Assembly: GCA_902623175.1 (NCBI GenBank) | Contig: CACNSR010000002.1 | Location: 124,001-188,000 of the forward strand | Reading direction: 5' to 3' | Origin: Halieaceae bacterium | GTDB lineage: Bacteria > Pseudomonadota > Gammaproteobacteria > Pseudomonadales > Halieaceae | Length of the DNA stretch: 64,000 nucleotides | Shown here: positions 36,854 through 47,380 of the stretch, piece after piece | How positions within the stretch are numbered: the stretch's first letter is position 1 | How the letters are laid out: each line of letters opens with the position of its first letter | Program-made: the position numbers and the translations under genes | Notes under the pieces: model-generated | Told to the model about the DNA's origin: nothing | Seen by the model: the letters and a program-made list of their open reading frames with translations, nothing else | Databases searched by the model: none

Positions 36854-37938
36854 GAAGCCGGATTCTGCTCTTGCCCGGTGACGGTATTGGCCCGGAGGTT
36901 GTCCGCGAGGCGCGACGGGTGCTCGAAGTCGTTGACGATCAGTTTTCGCTGGAGCTCAGTTTCAATGAAGGACGACTGGGCGGCATTGCGATTGATGAGG
37001 AGGGCGCCGCCTATCCTGATGCCACGCGTGCCTTGGCTCGAGAGGCTGACGCGATTCTGCTCGGCGCTGTCGGTGGCCCCCAATGGGACGGGCTACCTGC
37101 CGCGGACCGCCCTGAGCGAGGGCTGTTGGCAATTCGCTCTGATCTAGATTTGTTCTGTAACCATCGGCCGGCTGTGCTGTTCCCCGATTTGGCTGAGGCT
37201 TCCAGTCTGCGGCCGGAACTGGTGGCGGGTTTAGATGTGCTCATTGTCAGAGAATTGACCGGGGGGATTTACTTTGGCGAGCCGCGCGGCATTACCACCA
37301 ACGCCGATGGCGTCCGAGAAGGCCACAATACCGACCGCTACAATGAAACGGAAATTTGCCGCATAGGCCGCCTGGCATTTGAGGCGGCACAAAAGCGCAG
37401 TGGTCGTCTGTGTTCGGTCGATAAGGCCAATGTGCTGGAAGTGACCATGCTGTGGCGCGAGACGATGGAAGCGCTGAGTGAAGACTACCCGGACGTCGTG
37501 CTATCGCATATGTATGTGGATAACGCTGCCATGCAGCTGGTCCGCGAACCCAAGCAATTTGACGTGCTAGTGACCGGTAATCTCTTTGGCGACATCCTCT
37601 CTGATATCGCTGCCATGTTGACCGGATCGATCGGTATGTTGCCTTCGGCATCACTGAACGCGGAGGGCAAAGGGCTTTATGAGCCGGTGCATGGCTCAGC
37701 GCCAGATATAGCAGGCACTGACAGTGCCAATCCGCTCGCAACCATTCTGTCCGCGGCCTTGCTGTTGCGCTATTCGCTCAATGCGCCCGCGGCGGCTGCA
37801 TCCATCGAAGGCGCCGTGACGTCGGTACTGGCGCAAGGTCATCGCACCGCTGATTTGATTGTTGATGGCAACCACGCCGCCGCTATCGGGACACGGGCGA
37901 TGGGTGATGCCGTTGTCGCAGTGCTGCAGGGCCATTAA
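36850..37938 (+). CDS. leuB: 3-isopropylmalate dehydrogenase
   Basis: The 362-residue beta-decarboxylating dehydrogenase starts at GTG. The opening [12 protein letters not shown], the R-x9-R region with [10 protein letters not shown], and the [15 protein letters not shown] metal/cofactor segment are intact. It oxidises 3-isopropylmalate with NAD+. It is third in leuCDB. Confidence 0.96.
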   Translation: MRSRILLLPGDGIGPEVVREARRVLEVVDDQFSLELSFNEGRLGGIAIDEEGAAYPDATRALAREADAILLGAVGGPQWDGLPAADRPERGLLAIRSDLDLFCNHRPAVLFPDLAEASSLRPELVAGLDVLIVRELTGGIYFGEPRGITTNADGVREGHNTDRYNETEICRIGRLAFEAAQKRSGRLCSVDKANVLEVTMLWRETMEALSEDYPDVVLSHMYVDNAAMQLVREPKQFDVLVTGNLFGDILSDIAAMLTGSIGMLPSASLNAEGKGLYEPVHGSAPDIAGTDSANPLATILSAALLLRYSLNAPAAAASIEGAVTSVLAQGHRTADLIVDGNHAAAIGTRAMGDAVVAVLQGH

Positions 37939-37948
37939 GGGGACGATG

Positions 37949-38980
37949 ATGAAGCCAGTGAATGTGGCAGTGGTGGGCGCAACCGGTGCGGTCGGCGAGG
38001 TCATGATAGAGATCCTCGAGTCGCGCGCGTTCCCAATCGACACCCTGTATCCACTCGCCTCAAGCCGATCAGCCGGCAAGTCCGTGCAGTTCCGCGGCAA
38101 GCATCACACGGTGCAGGATCTCAGCTCCTTTGATTTTTCCCAGACGCCGATTGGACTGTTTTCAGCCGGTGGCGACATCAGCGCCGAGTATGCCCCGATT
38201 GCGGCCTCAGCAGGATGCGTTGTGATCGACAACACTTCTCATTTTCGCCGCGACGAGGACATTCCTCTCGTGATTCCTGAGGTGAACCCCGAGGCCATTG
38301 CGGACTATCGGGCGAAGGGCATCATCGCGAACCCCAATTGCTCAACGATTGGCATGTTGGTGGCGCTAAAACCGCTTTATGACGCGGTGGGCATTGAACG
38401 AATTAACGTCGCGACCTACCAGGCGGTGAGTGGCACCGGAAAGGCGGCCATTGAGGAGTTGGCGGGGCAGACTGCACGACTGTTAAATGGAAAAGCGCCG
38501 GAGCCTGAGGTCTATCCAAAGCAAATTGCATTCAATGCAATACCTCACATCGATACTTTTCAGGATAATGGCTACACGCGAGAAGAGATGAAGATGGTCT
38601 GGGAGACGCAAAAGATTCTGGGCGACCCGAACATTCTTGTGAATCCGACTTGTGTAAGAGTGCCCGTTTTTTTCGGTCACGCAGAGGCGGTTCACATTGA
38701 AACCCGGGAGCCGATTTCCGTGGAACAGGCGACAGAGGTTCTGGAGTCTGCGGACGGTGTGACATTGTTGGATCGCCGCGAGGCGGGAGGTTATCCGACG
38801 CCCGTCACCGAGGCCTCGGGCGCTGATCCGGTATTCGTAGGCAGGGTTCGTGCGGATATTTCACATCCAAGAGGGTTGAATCTTTGGGTGGTGGCTGACA
38901 ACGTACGTAAAGGGGCTGCCCTCAATAGTGTGCAGATCGCAGAAGTGTTGTTGTCAGAATATCTCCAGAGCGTTTCGTGA
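37949..38980 (+). CDS. asd: Aspartate-semialdehyde dehydrogenase
   Basis: Two ATGs in tandem (37946, 37949) follow AAGGGG; the second gives 343 residues. The nucleotide loop is VGATGAVGEVM, and the nucleophile Cys131 is in ANPNCSTIGM. It reduces aspartyl phosphate for Lys, Thr, Met and peptidoglycan synthesis. It lies 10 bp after leuB. It is of the shorter archaeal/Gram-positive-like ASADH type rather than the E. coli length. Confidence 0.94.
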   Translation: MKPVNVAVVGATGAVGEVMIEILESRAFPIDTLYPLASSRSAGKSVQFRGKHHTVQDLSSFDFSQTPIGLFSAGGDISAEYAPIAASAGCVVIDNTSHFRRDEDIPLVIPEVNPEAIADYRAKGIIANPNCSTIGMLVALKPLYDAVGIERINVATYQAVSGTGKAAIEELAGQTARLLNGKAPEPEVYPKQIAFNAIPHIDTFQDNGYTREEMKMVWETQKILGDPNILVNPTCVRVPVFFGHAEAVHIETREPISVEQATEVLESADGVTLLDRREAGGYPTPVTEASGADPVFVGRVRADISHPRGLNLWVVADNVRKGAALNSVQIAEVLLSEYLQSVS

Positions 38981-39067
38981 TGTTTGGGTTCCTGGGTAAT
39001 AAGCGCCAAGGAATGGCGATAGGGCCCCGATAAAGCCAAACCAAAGGACGGTAAAGGCGACGTGCCC

Positions 39068-40972
39068 ATGAAAAGAGTTTCAATCTTAGCCGCTGGTGTT
39101 TTGTCCGCGGCGATCATACCCCGTGACGGCTGGACCCTAGAGCTGGGTGAGCTCACGCTTCATTCTTATCTCAACGAACCATTTCGCGCAGAAGTTGCGC
39201 TGCTTGAGTCAGACGCGTTTGAAGATAGCGACGTACTCGTTGGTCTGGCCTCTGAGGTCGAATTCGAGCGACTGGGAGTTTCCCAGGACTTTTTCCTGAC
39301 CCGCATCAATTTCCAGGTTGAATCGGATGAGTATGGGCGTCGTGTGGTGCTGACGACGGAAGCGCCGTTGCGAGAATCTTATTTTGATTTGGTTGTCGAG
39401 GCTCGGTGGCCCGACGGCCGCCTGTCACGAGATTATAAGATATCGATTGATTTGCCGCCGAGGCCGATGGTGGCGGAGAGTGAGGATGCGCCAGGCGAAG
39501 AGGCGGCGCAGTTCGGCCATCAGGCAATAGTCACGCAGGCAGGAGCGGCAGGTGCCCAGACGCTTGTTTATGCGGCTGACGCGGCGATGAGACCCACTGC
39601 CGGTGCACATTATCTTGTGACAAAGACTGACACTTTATGGCGTATTGCCTCTGAAGGCGCCGCGGCAGGTATTTCGGTAGAGCAGACGATGCTTGAGATC
39701 GTCGCGGCAAACCCAACTGCCTTTGAGGCTGGCAATATCAATGGCTTGAAATCTGGATACGTTTTGCAGATTCCCGACTACGATGACATTCAGGTCGATC
39801 CTGAGGCGGCATTGAGCGAGGTCGCCCTGCAGAACGAGGAATGGGGGCGTGGCATTGCTCGCGGGTCGCAGGGTCTGACACTGGTGGCCGACTTGGAAGC
39901 CGAGGCTGCGGAAGCGCCTGCGTCTCCGTCGGGCGAACCGGATGCTTACCTCGATCCCGTTCTCTTGGTAGACAGCGTCACAGAGCCCGCTAGTCAGGCG
40001 CCGTTGGATGTGCCTGGCGCTTCAACTGCCGAGGAGCTAGAAGCACTGATCATGACGGTCAGTCGACTTCAGGAAAGCGTGGACAGTCTCGAAGAGAAGC
40101 TTGCCGAGCGTGACGCAGAACTGGTCTCGCTCAGATCAGCGTTTGCTGAACAACAGGCGGTGAACCCTGTTCCTATTGTGGTGGAAGCGCCCGCAGCCCT
40201 TTGGCCGCAATCGGCAGGCGAGCTACAACCGATCCCACTTTGGCCTCTCTTAGCTGGACTCGCAACATTATTGGCTGGTGCAGGCCTGTTGATTTGGCGG
40301 CGCATTCGGCGAAACGCTGAGTCCGAACCTGCGGGCCATGCCGATTTGAAGGACGCATCCCCAGCTACGGGAGTCGATGAGGCTAGCAAGCCCTCACGGT
40401 TGTCTGACCCCCAAGTCATGGCATCGAAGGCGGTTGAGGAGGCCCAGACATATATTGCCTATGGCCGCACCGATCAGGCAATCGAGGTGCTGAATGACGC
40501 GCTGGCAGAGGGTTTAAGTTCGGTTGCGCTGAATGTGTGCCTGCTCGAGTGTTACGTCGAGTTGGGGCAGTTCGCAGAAGCGGATGCGCTTTTTGAGCGC
40601 CTGGAGCAGGGAGATAACCCTGAGTTGCTCGAGCGAGCCCGGCAGATGCTTCAAGATGCTGGTAGCGTGGTGCCGGGCGAGGGAACAGCTGTCGCTGAGC
40701 CATCCCCCGAAGCGTCGGGTCTCGCGCCAACCCCATTAGATGATGATGCGGACGTGGTAGAGCCACCGGTAGCGGAACGTTTCGATATGGATGAGTCGAT
40801 CCACGGGGTTGAGACCAATCCCATGGACAGTAAGCTTGATCTAGCCCGCGCCTACCTCGATATGGGAGATGAGGATGATGCGCGCTCCGTGTTGATGGAG
40901 GTCATCAAGGAGGGAGACCCGGCGCAGCAGGCAGAGGCCCGCGAGTTGCTATTTCGGTTAGAAGCGTCTTGA
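39068..40972 (+). CDS. fimV: FimV-family polar hub protein
   Basis: The 634-residue protein starts at the ATG at 39068. It has a signal peptide, a FimV N-terminal beta domain (LELGELTLHSYLNEPF), a LysM-like domain (HYLVTKTDTLWRIAS), a coiled coil near residues 330-360, one membrane helix (LWPLLAGLATLLAGAGLLIW) and a cytoplasmic TPR-like end (DSKLDLARAYLDMGDEDDA). FimV organises the cell pole and type IV pili in Pseudomonas. This copy is short compared with the ~900-residue Pseudomonas protein. Its position before truA matches Pseudomonas. Confidence 0.9.
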   Translation: MKRVSILAAGVLSAAIIPRDGWTLELGELTLHSYLNEPFRAEVALLESDAFEDSDVLVGLASEVEFERLGVSQDFFLTRINFQVESDEYGRRVVLTTEAPLRESYFDLVVEARWPDGRLSRDYKISIDLPPRPMVAESEDAPGEEAAQFGHQAIVTQAGAAGAQTLVYAADAAMRPTAGAHYLVTKTDTLWRIASEGAAAGISVEQTMLEIVAANPTAFEAGNINGLKSGYVLQIPDYDDIQVDPEAALSEVALQNEEWGRGIARGSQGLTLVADLEAEAAEAPASPSGEPDAYLDPVLLVDSVTEPASQAPLDVPGASTAEELEALIMTVSRLQESVDSLEEKLAERDAELVSLRSAFAEQQAVNPVPIVVEAPAALWPQSAGELQPIPLWPLLAGLATLLAGAGLLIWRRIRRNAESEPAGHADLKDASPATGVDEASKPSRLSDPQVMASKAVEEAQTYIAYGRTDQAIEVLNDALAEGLSSVALNVCLLECYVELGQFAEADALFERLEQGDNPELLERARQMLQDAGSVVPGEGTAVAEPSPEASGLAPTPLDDDADVVEPPVAERFDMDESIHGVETNPMDSKLDLARAYLDMGDEDDARSVLMEVIKEGDPAQQAEARELLFRLEAS

Positions 40973-40976
40973 ATCA

Positions 40977-41807
40977 TTGAGACTGTCTGATTCGCCATTG
41001 TCCGTCGGCTCGCGTATCGCGGCGCGAATTGAGTACCACGGCGGCCACTACCATGGTTGGCAGGCCCAGCCCCACCTCACTGTTCCCACGGTGCAAGAGG
41101 CTCTGGAGGCATCCCTTCAGGAGATCGCCGGGGAATCGGTTAGGACAACATGCGCTGGTCGAACTGACACCGGGGTTCACGGTTTTGCTCAGGTGGTGCA
41201 TTTTGATGACCCCGTCGGCAGAAGCCTTAAGGCCTGGGTCATGGGGACAAATCGTCACCTGCCCGCGGATATCAGAATTCATTGGGCGCAGGAAGTGGGT
41301 GGAGAATTTGATGCGCGCTTCAGCGCCACGGCGCGTCGATATCGTTACATCATCTGCAATACGCCGATCCGGCCAGCGCTGCTGCACGACTTGGTGACGT
41401 GGCACCGCCACGCACTCGATGTCGAGCTCATGAATGACACCGCGAAAACCTTGCTCGGCGAGCAGGATTTCAGCGCGTTTCGGGCGGCCAGTTGTCAGGC
41501 GTCTTCACCCAACCGGTGCGTCAAGGCCTGCACGGTCACCAGACAACGTGACTATGTCGTCGTCGACATCACCGCTAACGCCTTTTTGCACCACATGGTG
41601 CGCAATATTGTCGGTTCGCTTCTGGCTGTGGGTTCGCGGTCGTCATCGGTCGAATGGTTCCAGACGGTGTTAAAGGGTCGAGATCGCACCAAGGCCGCTA
41701 AAACCGCCCCGGCTGAGGGTCTGTACCTGGTCGATGTCAGCTATCCCGAGGCATTCGGACTGCCCGAGACGCCGGACGGGCCGACTATTCTCCAGGGACG
41801 CCTTTAA
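40977..41807 (+). CDS. truA: tRNA pseudouridine(38-40) synthase
   Basis: The 276-residue protein has the catalytic Asp64 in AGRTDTGVHGF and the conserved RRYRYIICN and FLHHMVRNIVG segments. It makes pseudouridine at 38-40 in the anticodon arm. The start is TTG 4 bp after fimV; a shorter start near IEYHGGHYHGW is possible, as the first ~18 residues are not conserved. Confidence 0.94.
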   Translation: MRLSDSPLSVGSRIAARIEYHGGHYHGWQAQPHLTVPTVQEALEASLQEIAGESVRTTCAGRTDTGVHGFAQVVHFDDPVGRSLKAWVMGTNRHLPADIRIHWAQEVGGEFDARFSATARRYRYIICNTPIRPALLHDLVTWHRHALDVELMNDTAKTLLGEQDFSAFRAASCQASSPNRCVKACTVTRQRDYVVVDITANAFLHHMVRNIVGSLLAVGSRSSSVEWFQTVLKGRDRTKAAKTAPAEGLYLVDVSYPEAFGLPETPDGPTILQGRL

Positions 41808-41823
41808 GCAGCCTGATTACTGC

Positions 41824-41829
41824 TAGAAT
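41824..41829 (+). promoter_or_regulatory. Extended -10 promoter element for trpFBA
   Basis: TAGAAT preceded by TGC lies 25 bp before the trpF GTG. No matching -35 box is obvious, as is usual for extended -10 promoters. No trp leader peptide is seen. Confidence 0.45.
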
Positions 41830-41854
41830 AAGTCTTTGGAGACGGGGGCTGGCC

Positions 41855-42484
41855 GTGCGTATCAAGATCTGCGGCATCACGAGACCCGAGGACGCTGAAC
41901 AAGCTTTGGCACTAGGTGCTGATACCGTCGGCTGCGTATTTTATGCTGCGAGCGCCCGTCACGTGACGGCAGAGATCGCCCAAGACATTCGGGTCGCCGT
42001 TGGCGATGCCGGCACGCTGGTAGGGTTATTCGTTGATCCGACTGTCGATCAGGTGCAGGCGGTGCTTGATCGGATTGAGCTGGACGTTCTGCAGTTCCAT
42101 GGCGAGGAAAGTCCGGCATTCTGCGAGCAGTTTCAGCGCCCTTACCTGAAAGCCGTAGCGATGTCGCCTGATGTGGATCTTATGGCGGTAAACAGTGCGT
42201 ATTGTTCGGCCCGCGGGTTGCTGTTGGACAGCGCGCACGAGGGTCAGTTCGGCGGCACGGGCCATCGGTTCGATTGGGAATGGATCGATGCCGGGCTCGA
42301 GAAACGACTTATGCTGGCGGGTGGGTTGACCGCTGACAATGTGGGCGACGCGATTCGTCAGGTGCGACCTGCAGCAGTCGACGTGAGTAGTGGCGTCGAG
42401 AAAAAGAAGGGCATCAAAGACTGTGACCGGATGAGGGCTTTTATTGAAGCCGCTATTCCGGAGATAAGTGAAGGTGGATTATGA
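41855..42484 (+). CDS. trpF: Phosphoribosylanthranilate isomerase
   Basis: The 209-residue TIM barrel starts at GTG. The opening [16 protein letters not shown] has the catalytic Cys, QFHGEES the middle strand, and [15 protein letters not shown] the phosphate-binding end. It catalyses step three of tryptophan synthesis from anthranilate. It overlaps trpB by 4 bp (ATGA). Confidence 0.95.
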   Translation: MRIKICGITRPEDAEQALALGADTVGCVFYAASARHVTAEIAQDIRVAVGDAGTLVGLFVDPTVDQVQAVLDRIELDVLQFHGEESPAFCEQFQRPYLKAVAMSPDVDLMAVNSAYCSARGLLLDSAHEGQFGGTGHRFDWEWIDAGLEKRLMLAGGLTADNVGDAIRQVRPAAVDVSSGVEKKKGIKDCDRMRAFIEAAIPEISEGGL

Positions 42485-43701
42485 CCATTGAAGTAACGCC
42501 AGAATTATTTGCGTCGGTGCCGGATCAGAATGGCCGGTTCGGCCGTTTTGGAGGCAAGTTTGTTGCTGAGACTTTGATGTCGGCGCTCGCTGATCTGGAG
42601 CAGCTTTACGCGCGTCTTGAAGACGACGCAGTTTTCCAGCGAGAGTTCGACGAGGATCTCGCCCACTATGTGGGACGCCCTTCACCACTGTATGAGGCGT
42701 CCAGGTTGTCTGACGCTATCGGCGGCGCACGAATCCTGCTAAAGCGCGAAGATTTGAATCACACCGGTGCCCACAAAGTGAATAACACGATTGGGCAGGC
42801 ACTCCTGGCCAAATACATGGGTAAGAAGAGAGTGATTGCTGAGACAGGTGCGGGTCAGCATGGTGTGGCCAGCGCGACGGTTGCGGCAAGACTCGGACTC
42901 GAGTGTCACGTCTTCATGGGTGAGGAAGACATTCGCAGGCAAGCGCTTAACGTCTATCGCATGAAGCTCTTGGGAGCGCGGGTTGTCTCTGTGACCTCGG
43001 GTTCGCGTACGTTGAAAGACGCCATGAACGAAGCCATGCGTGACTGGGTCACAAATGTTGACGATACCTTCTACATCATCGGCACTGTCGCGGGTCCTCA
43101 TCCCTATCCCATGCTCGTACGCGACTTTCAGAGCGTCATTGGCCGTGAGGCGCGGGCGCAGAGTCTGGCGCAGTGCGGCAAGTTGCCGGACGCGCTAGTG
43201 GCCTGTGTCGGCGGCGGCTCTAACGCCATTGGGCTGTTTCATCCCTTTCTTAAGGATGAAGGCGTAGCAATGTATGGCGTTGAGGCAGGTGGCAAGGGCC
43301 TAGAGACGGGTGAACACGCGGCCCCGCTCTCGGTCGGCAGTCCAGGCGTGCTCCATGGTAATCGCACCTACCTCATGCAAGACGATGACGGGCAGATCCT
43401 TGAGACCCACTCGGTGTCCGCCGGGCTGGATTATCCCGGAGTGGGGCCTGAGCACGCATGGCTCAAGGATATCGGTCGGGTTCAATATGTCGCCGCAAAC
43501 GACGATGAGGCGCTGGCAGCCTTTCACCGACTGACACGCATCGAAGGCATCATGCCCGCACTGGAAACCGCGCATGCGATGGCCCATACCGAGAAGTTAG
43601 CCGCGAGCATGTCGCCCGAGCAGCACATCGTGGTGAATCTGTCCGGACGAGGTGATAAGGATATTCTGACGGTTGCTGCCCTCGATGGGATCGAGGTCTG
43701 A
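42481..43701 (+). CDS. trpB: Tryptophan synthase beta subunit
   Basis: The 406-residue protein has the PLP lysine K99 in [12 protein letters not shown], the glutamate in [10 protein letters not shown], and the phosphate loop [10 protein letters not shown]. It condenses indole with serine. It is coupled to trpF and lies 8 bp before trpA. Confidence 0.97.
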   Translation: MTIEVTPELFASVPDQNGRFGRFGGKFVAETLMSALADLEQLYARLEDDAVFQREFDEDLAHYVGRPSPLYEASRLSDAIGGARILLKREDLNHTGAHKVNNTIGQALLAKYMGKKRVIAETGAGQHGVASATVAARLGLECHVFMGEEDIRRQALNVYRMKLLGARVVSVTSGSRTLKDAMNEAMRDWVTNVDDTFYIIGTVAGPHPYPMLVRDFQSVIGREARAQSLAQCGKLPDALVACVGGGSNAIGLFHPFLKDEGVAMYGVEAGGKGLETGEHAAPLSVGSPGVLHGNRTYLMQDDDGQILETHSVSAGLDYPGVGPEHAWLKDIGRVQYVAANDDEALAAFHRLTRIEGIMPALETAHAMAHTEKLAASMSPEQHIVVNLSGRGDKDILTVAALDGIEV

Positions 43702-43709
43702 TCGTCGCC

Positions 43710-44537
43710 ATGAGCCGTCTCTCACAGGTCTTCGCAGATCTGCAGTCTGGCAAGCGCAAGGCTTTGATTCCCTACGTGGTGGCTGGCGATCCAAGTCCTG
43801 AGGGCACGGTATCGCTGCTACACAGTCTGGTTGATGCCGGCGCAGATATTGTGGAGTTGGGGGTGCCATTCTCCGATCCGATGTCTGAGGGGGCGGTGAT
43901 TCAGAAGGGTCATGAGCGCGCGCTCGCTAATGGCATGAGCCTGCAGCGAGTGCTCGGTATGGTGGCGGAGTTCCGTAAAGACAATGATCGAACGCCGATC
44001 GTGATGATGGGCTACGCCAATCCGATTGAGCGCTTTGGCTACGAGACTTTCGCAGCGGCCAGTGCTGATGTCGGCGTCGATGGCTTGATTACCGTTGACC
44101 TGCCCCCTGAGGAGGTCGACGCGATCGACGGCGCACTGAAAGCGGTCGGGCTCGATAACATTTTTCTGATTTCGCCGACGACGCCTGAGCCGCGGGTGCA
44201 AAAAATTGTAGAGCGGGCACGAGGTTTTATCTATTACGTTGCGGTAAGGGGCGTTACTGGCTCGGGGCAGTTGGATACAGATGAAGTGGCTCGCAGTGTT
44301 TCCCTGATTAGAGAGAAAACCCAGCTTCCGATTGCGGTCGGTTTTGGCATTAAGGACGCGGCCAGTGCGAGTGCGGTTGCGGCTTCGGCTGATGCGGTGG
44401 TCGTCGGCAGTGCCTTGATCGCAGAAATGGAGCAAAAAGCCCATTCTGCCGAGAGTTTGGAAGAGATCCAGATTCATGGCGCCGCGGTACAACTGCTACA
44501 AAGTATCCGCGCGGGTGTGGACTCTTCACCTTCATAG
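43710..44537 (+). CDS. trpA: Tryptophan synthase alpha subunit, with Glu at the position of catalytic Asp60
   Basis: The 275-residue TIM barrel cleaves indole-3-glycerol phosphate. Catalytic Glu49 is present (IVELGVPFSDP), but the residue aligned with E. coli Asp60 is Glu (SDPMSEG instead of SDPLADG). The rest (VDLPPEE, GVTGSG, GFGIKD) is normal. It is the third gene of trpFBA; trpC, trpD and trpE are elsewhere. Confidence 0.95.
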   Translation: MSRLSQVFADLQSGKRKALIPYVVAGDPSPEGTVSLLHSLVDAGADIVELGVPFSDPMSEGAVIQKGHERALANGMSLQRVLGMVAEFRKDNDRTPIVMMGYANPIERFGYETFAAASADVGVDGLITVDLPPEEVDAIDGALKAVGLDNIFLISPTTPEPRVQKIVERARGFIYYVAVRGVTGSGQLDTDEVARSVSLIREKTQLPIAVGFGIKDAASASAVAASADAVVVGSALIAEMEQKAHSAESLEEIQIHGAAVQLLQSIRAGVDSSPS

Positions 44538-44585
44538 GAAAACTCCATCCTCGTATACTCTGCCGTTTCCGCGTTGGGGAATTTC

Positions 44586-45503
44586 ATGAGTTGGATTGAC
44601 AAAATCCTGCCGTCCGGCGTCAACAAAGATGAGAGCGTAAATCGCACTAGTGTCCCTGAGGGGCTCTGGAAAAAATGTGTGAAATGCGACGCGATCCTCT
44701 ATAAGCCCGATCTGGAAAGAAACGCCGAGGTATGCCCGAAGTGCGACCACCACATGCGCATCGGCGCGCGCCGCCGGCTTGAGTTGTGTCTCGACCGGGG
44801 GGCGACGGAGTTGTTTGCAGAACTGGAGCCGATCGATCACCTCAAGTTCACAGACAAGCGCAAATATCGCGATCGCCTGACAGCTGCTCAGCGCAGTACA
44901 GGCGAAAAAGATGCTCTAATCGCCATGCGAGGCAGTATTCTCGGAGTCGAGGTGGTGACGCTGGCATTCGAGTTCGATTTTCACGGTGGCTCGATGGGGT
45001 ATGCCGTGGGCGAAAAGTTCACCCGTGCCGCAACGGTTGCTCTCGAGGAGGGTCTGCCGCTGATCTGTTTCTCAGCCTCGGGCGGTGCCCGTATGCAGGA
45101 AGCGTTGATTTCCTTGATGCAAATGGCCAAGACGTCGGCGGTGATAGAGCGTCTGAAGGGGCAGGGTACGCCCTATATTTCGGTACTAACTGATCCTATT
45201 TACGGGGGCGTTTCCGCGTCTTTGGCTCTGCTGGGTGATATCAATATGGCAGAGCCCGACGCGCGTGCGGGTTTCGCCGGACCCAACATCATTGAGCAAA
45301 CCATTCGTCAGAAGCTCCCCAAGGGTTTCCAGCGTAGTGAGTTTTTGCTGGAGCATGGTGCGATCGACATGATTGTGCATCGCAATGACATGCGCGAAAC
45401 CCTCGCCCGTGTGTTGGCTAAGCTCACAAGTCTCTCGCCACCCGGGCAGCCTGCGCCGGTGTTGGAAGGCGAGGTAATTGAAGCCGATGGGGGCGCTGCC
45501 TAG
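44586..45503 (+). CDS. accD: Acetyl-CoA carboxylase carboxyltransferase beta subunit
   Basis: The ATG at 44586 gives 305 residues. A zinc ribbon has Cys31, Cys34, Cys50 and Cys53 (CVKC, CPKC), then a crotonase-like carboxyltransferase with [12 protein letters not shown] and [12 protein letters not shown]. With AccA it transfers carboxyl from biotin to acetyl-CoA for fatty-acid synthesis. It lies 48 bp after trpA, and its end overlaps the folC start. Confidence 0.96.
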   Translation: MSWIDKILPSGVNKDESVNRTSVPEGLWKKCVKCDAILYKPDLERNAEVCPKCDHHMRIGARRRLELCLDRGATELFAELEPIDHLKFTDKRKYRDRLTAAQRSTGEKDALIAMRGSILGVEVVTLAFEFDFHGGSMGYAVGEKFTRAATVALEEGLPLICFSASGGARMQEALISLMQMAKTSAVIERLKGQGTPYISVLTDPIYGGVSASLALLGDINMAEPDARAGFAGPNIIEQTIRQKLPKGFQRSEFLLEHGAIDMIVHRNDMRETLARVLAKLTSLSPPGQPAPVLEGEVIEADGGAA

Positions 45504-46770
45504 CCTTAGGATGGCCCCACTGTCCCTGAGCGCGTGGCTGGAACGTCTCGAATCACAGCATTCGGTAGAAATTGAGCTAGGGCTGGATCGGGTCTCTGCT
45601 GTCGCCGATAAGCTGGGGTTACGCTCATCACCGCCGACAACGCTGACTGTCGCCGGCACTAACGGCAAGGGCAGTGTTGTCACTGTCCTGTCCGCCGCAC
45701 TAGTACACTCTGGCAAGCGCGTTGGTCGCTACACCTCACCCCACCTTAATCGCTTTAATGAGCGGATTTGCATCGACGACGTCGAGGCCCGGGATGCTGA
45801 GCTCGTCGCCGCGTTTGAGGCGATCGAGTATGCGAGTGCAACCATCAGCTTGACTTATTTTGAGGTTGCCACACTGGCTGCTCTCTGGATTTTCCGAGAG
45901 CGGGACGTTGATGTTCAAGTGCTAGAAGTCGGGCTGGGTGGGCGCCTCGATGCGGTGAACATTATCGATGCTGATCTTAGTGTCGTGACCAATATTGGGC
46001 TCGATCACACTGATTGGCTGGGGGATACCCGGGAGCTCATTGCGATCGAAAAGGCAGGCGTTGCAAGGCTTGAGCAGCCGTGTATTGTCGCTGACCCTCA
46101 TCCGCCTGACTCTCTGCTCTCGACGCTTGGCGCTGTGGGGGCAAAGATTTTTCTGCTAAACCGTGAATGGCGTGTCGTCGGCGGTGAGGTACAAACCGAA
46201 TCCCATCAATGCTATCAGCTCTCTGGCAACACCGGTTTGCTTCCTGTGAATTTGGCTGCCGCGATTCAGGCCTTGGAGCTCAGTGGTCTAGTGACGGTAG
46301 ATCAGCCGCTGGTCGACCAACTGGCGTCAGTGAGCCTCACCGGAAGGCTAAGTAGAATGCATATGGAGAACTATGAATTGGTGCTGGATGTTGCCCACAA
46401 CGTTGAATCGGTGTCTCAGCTGGCAGAGTTTCTCAGAGAGTATCCAGTCTCTGGTAAGACCTTTGCTGTGTTCGGTGTCATGGGGGATAAACCCATTCGT
46501 GATATGCTTTCGCTGTGCGAAACGGCGTTTGATGAGTGGAATCTTATCGATCTTTGCCATGTGCCCAGAGCCATGTCCACCGAACGGTTAGCGGAGCTTG
46601 TCGAGCCAATGGGCGCGGTAACCAATCAAGGTCCCTTGCCGGATTTGTGGCAGTCATTGATGTCGCGAGTCTCAATCGGTGACCGGATAGTGGTCTTTGG
46701 GTCGTTTTTCTCGGTGGGTGAAGCAACAGCGCATCTGGCAGCGCATCCGCAGGACGGGGAGCAGAACTAA
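45487..46770 (+). CDS. folC: Dihydrofolate synthase / folylpolyglutamate synthase
   Basis: The Mur-ligase-type protein has the P-loop [22 protein letters not shown], and [10 protein letters not shown]. It adds glutamate to dihydropteroate and folates. Start: ATG at 45487 (inside the end of accD, 427 residues) or ATG at 45511 just after accD; the first has GAGG further upstream, the second begins at the conserved [11 protein letters not shown]. Both are plausible. Confidence 0.93.
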   Translation: MGALPSLRMAPLSLSAWLERLESQHSVEIELGLDRVSAVADKLGLRSSPPTTLTVAGTNGKGSVVTVLSAALVHSGKRVGRYTSPHLNRFNERICIDDVEARDAELVAAFEAIEYASATISLTYFEVATLAALWIFRERDVDVQVLEVGLGGRLDAVNIIDADLSVVTNIGLDHTDWLGDTRELIAIEKAGVARLEQPCIVADPHPPDSLLSTLGAVGAKIFLLNREWRVVGGEVQTESHQCYQLSGNTGLLPVNLAAAIQALELSGLVTVDQPLVDQLASVSLTGRLSRMHMENYELVLDVAHNVESVSQLAEFLREYPVSGKTFAVFGVMGDKPIRDMLSLCETAFDEWNLIDLCHVPRAMSTERLAELVEPMGAVTNQGPLPDLWQSLMSRVSIGDRIVVFGSFFSVGEATAHLAAHPQDGEQN

Positions 46771-47379
46771 GTGGATCCGGTATTCAGGCAACGGCTTGTC
46801 GGGACCCTGGTATTGGTGGCGCTAGGGGTCGTCTTCTGGCCCTTGATATTTGTGACGCCAGAGACGCGAGAACCCATTGTCCTGCAGTCGATGTCCCAGC
46901 CACCTGCCGTAGATCAGACGCCAATCCCGGAACCTGAAAGTTACAAATCCAACGTGGCCCCACAGCTACCGGAGGCGCCGAAAAATCCATCGACGGTTCA
47001 AGAGGCTGCCGATATCCAGACTCAGACCGACGCTGAGGCCGGCTCTCTTGCTGCTTTGCCAGACAGCGACTCGGTCGCCGCGCCGCAACCTAGGGTAGCG
47101 CCTCCGTCTGAAGACCCACTCGTGGATGACGAGGGGCTGGCGATATTTTACGTCCTTCAAGTCGCGACGGTAGGGAGCGCGTCTCGCGCCGATGAACTTG
47201 TCGAGGGTTTGCAGGCGCGGGGCTACAAAGCCTTCTCGAATCGCTATGTCCTGGTGGATGATGAGCTGTTTCGCGTGCAGATTGGACCGAATGCTGAGCG
47301 GGCGCCACTGATGCGCATCAAGCCAGAGATCGATGCGGCGCTCAGCGTTGACTCCCAGATTCTGAGGTACGAACAGTAA
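46771..47379 (+). CDS. SPOR-domain membrane protein (DedD-like)
   Basis: The 202-residue protein starts at GTG immediately after folC. It has one N-terminal membrane helix (LVGTLVLVALGVVFWPLIF), a Pro/Gln-rich periplasmic linker, and a C-terminal SPOR domain (FYVLQVATVGSASRADELV) that binds denuded septal peptidoglycan. The folC-dedD-cvpA order supports DedD, a non-essential division protein. Confidence 0.88.
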   Translation: MDPVFRQRLVGTLVLVALGVVFWPLIFVTPETREPIVLQSMSQPPAVDQTPIPEPESYKSNVAPQLPEAPKNPSTVQEAADIQTQTDAEAGSLAALPDSDSVAAPQPRVAPPSEDPLVDDEGLAIFYVLQVATVGSASRADELVEGLQARGYKAFSNRYVLVDDELFRVQIGPNAERAPLMRIKPEIDAALSVDSQILRYEQ

Positions 47380-47380
47380 C

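Noticed and set aside
43818-44492. 224-codon open frame opposite trpA
   Set aside because: trpA is complete in the other strand; the antisense product has no family features.
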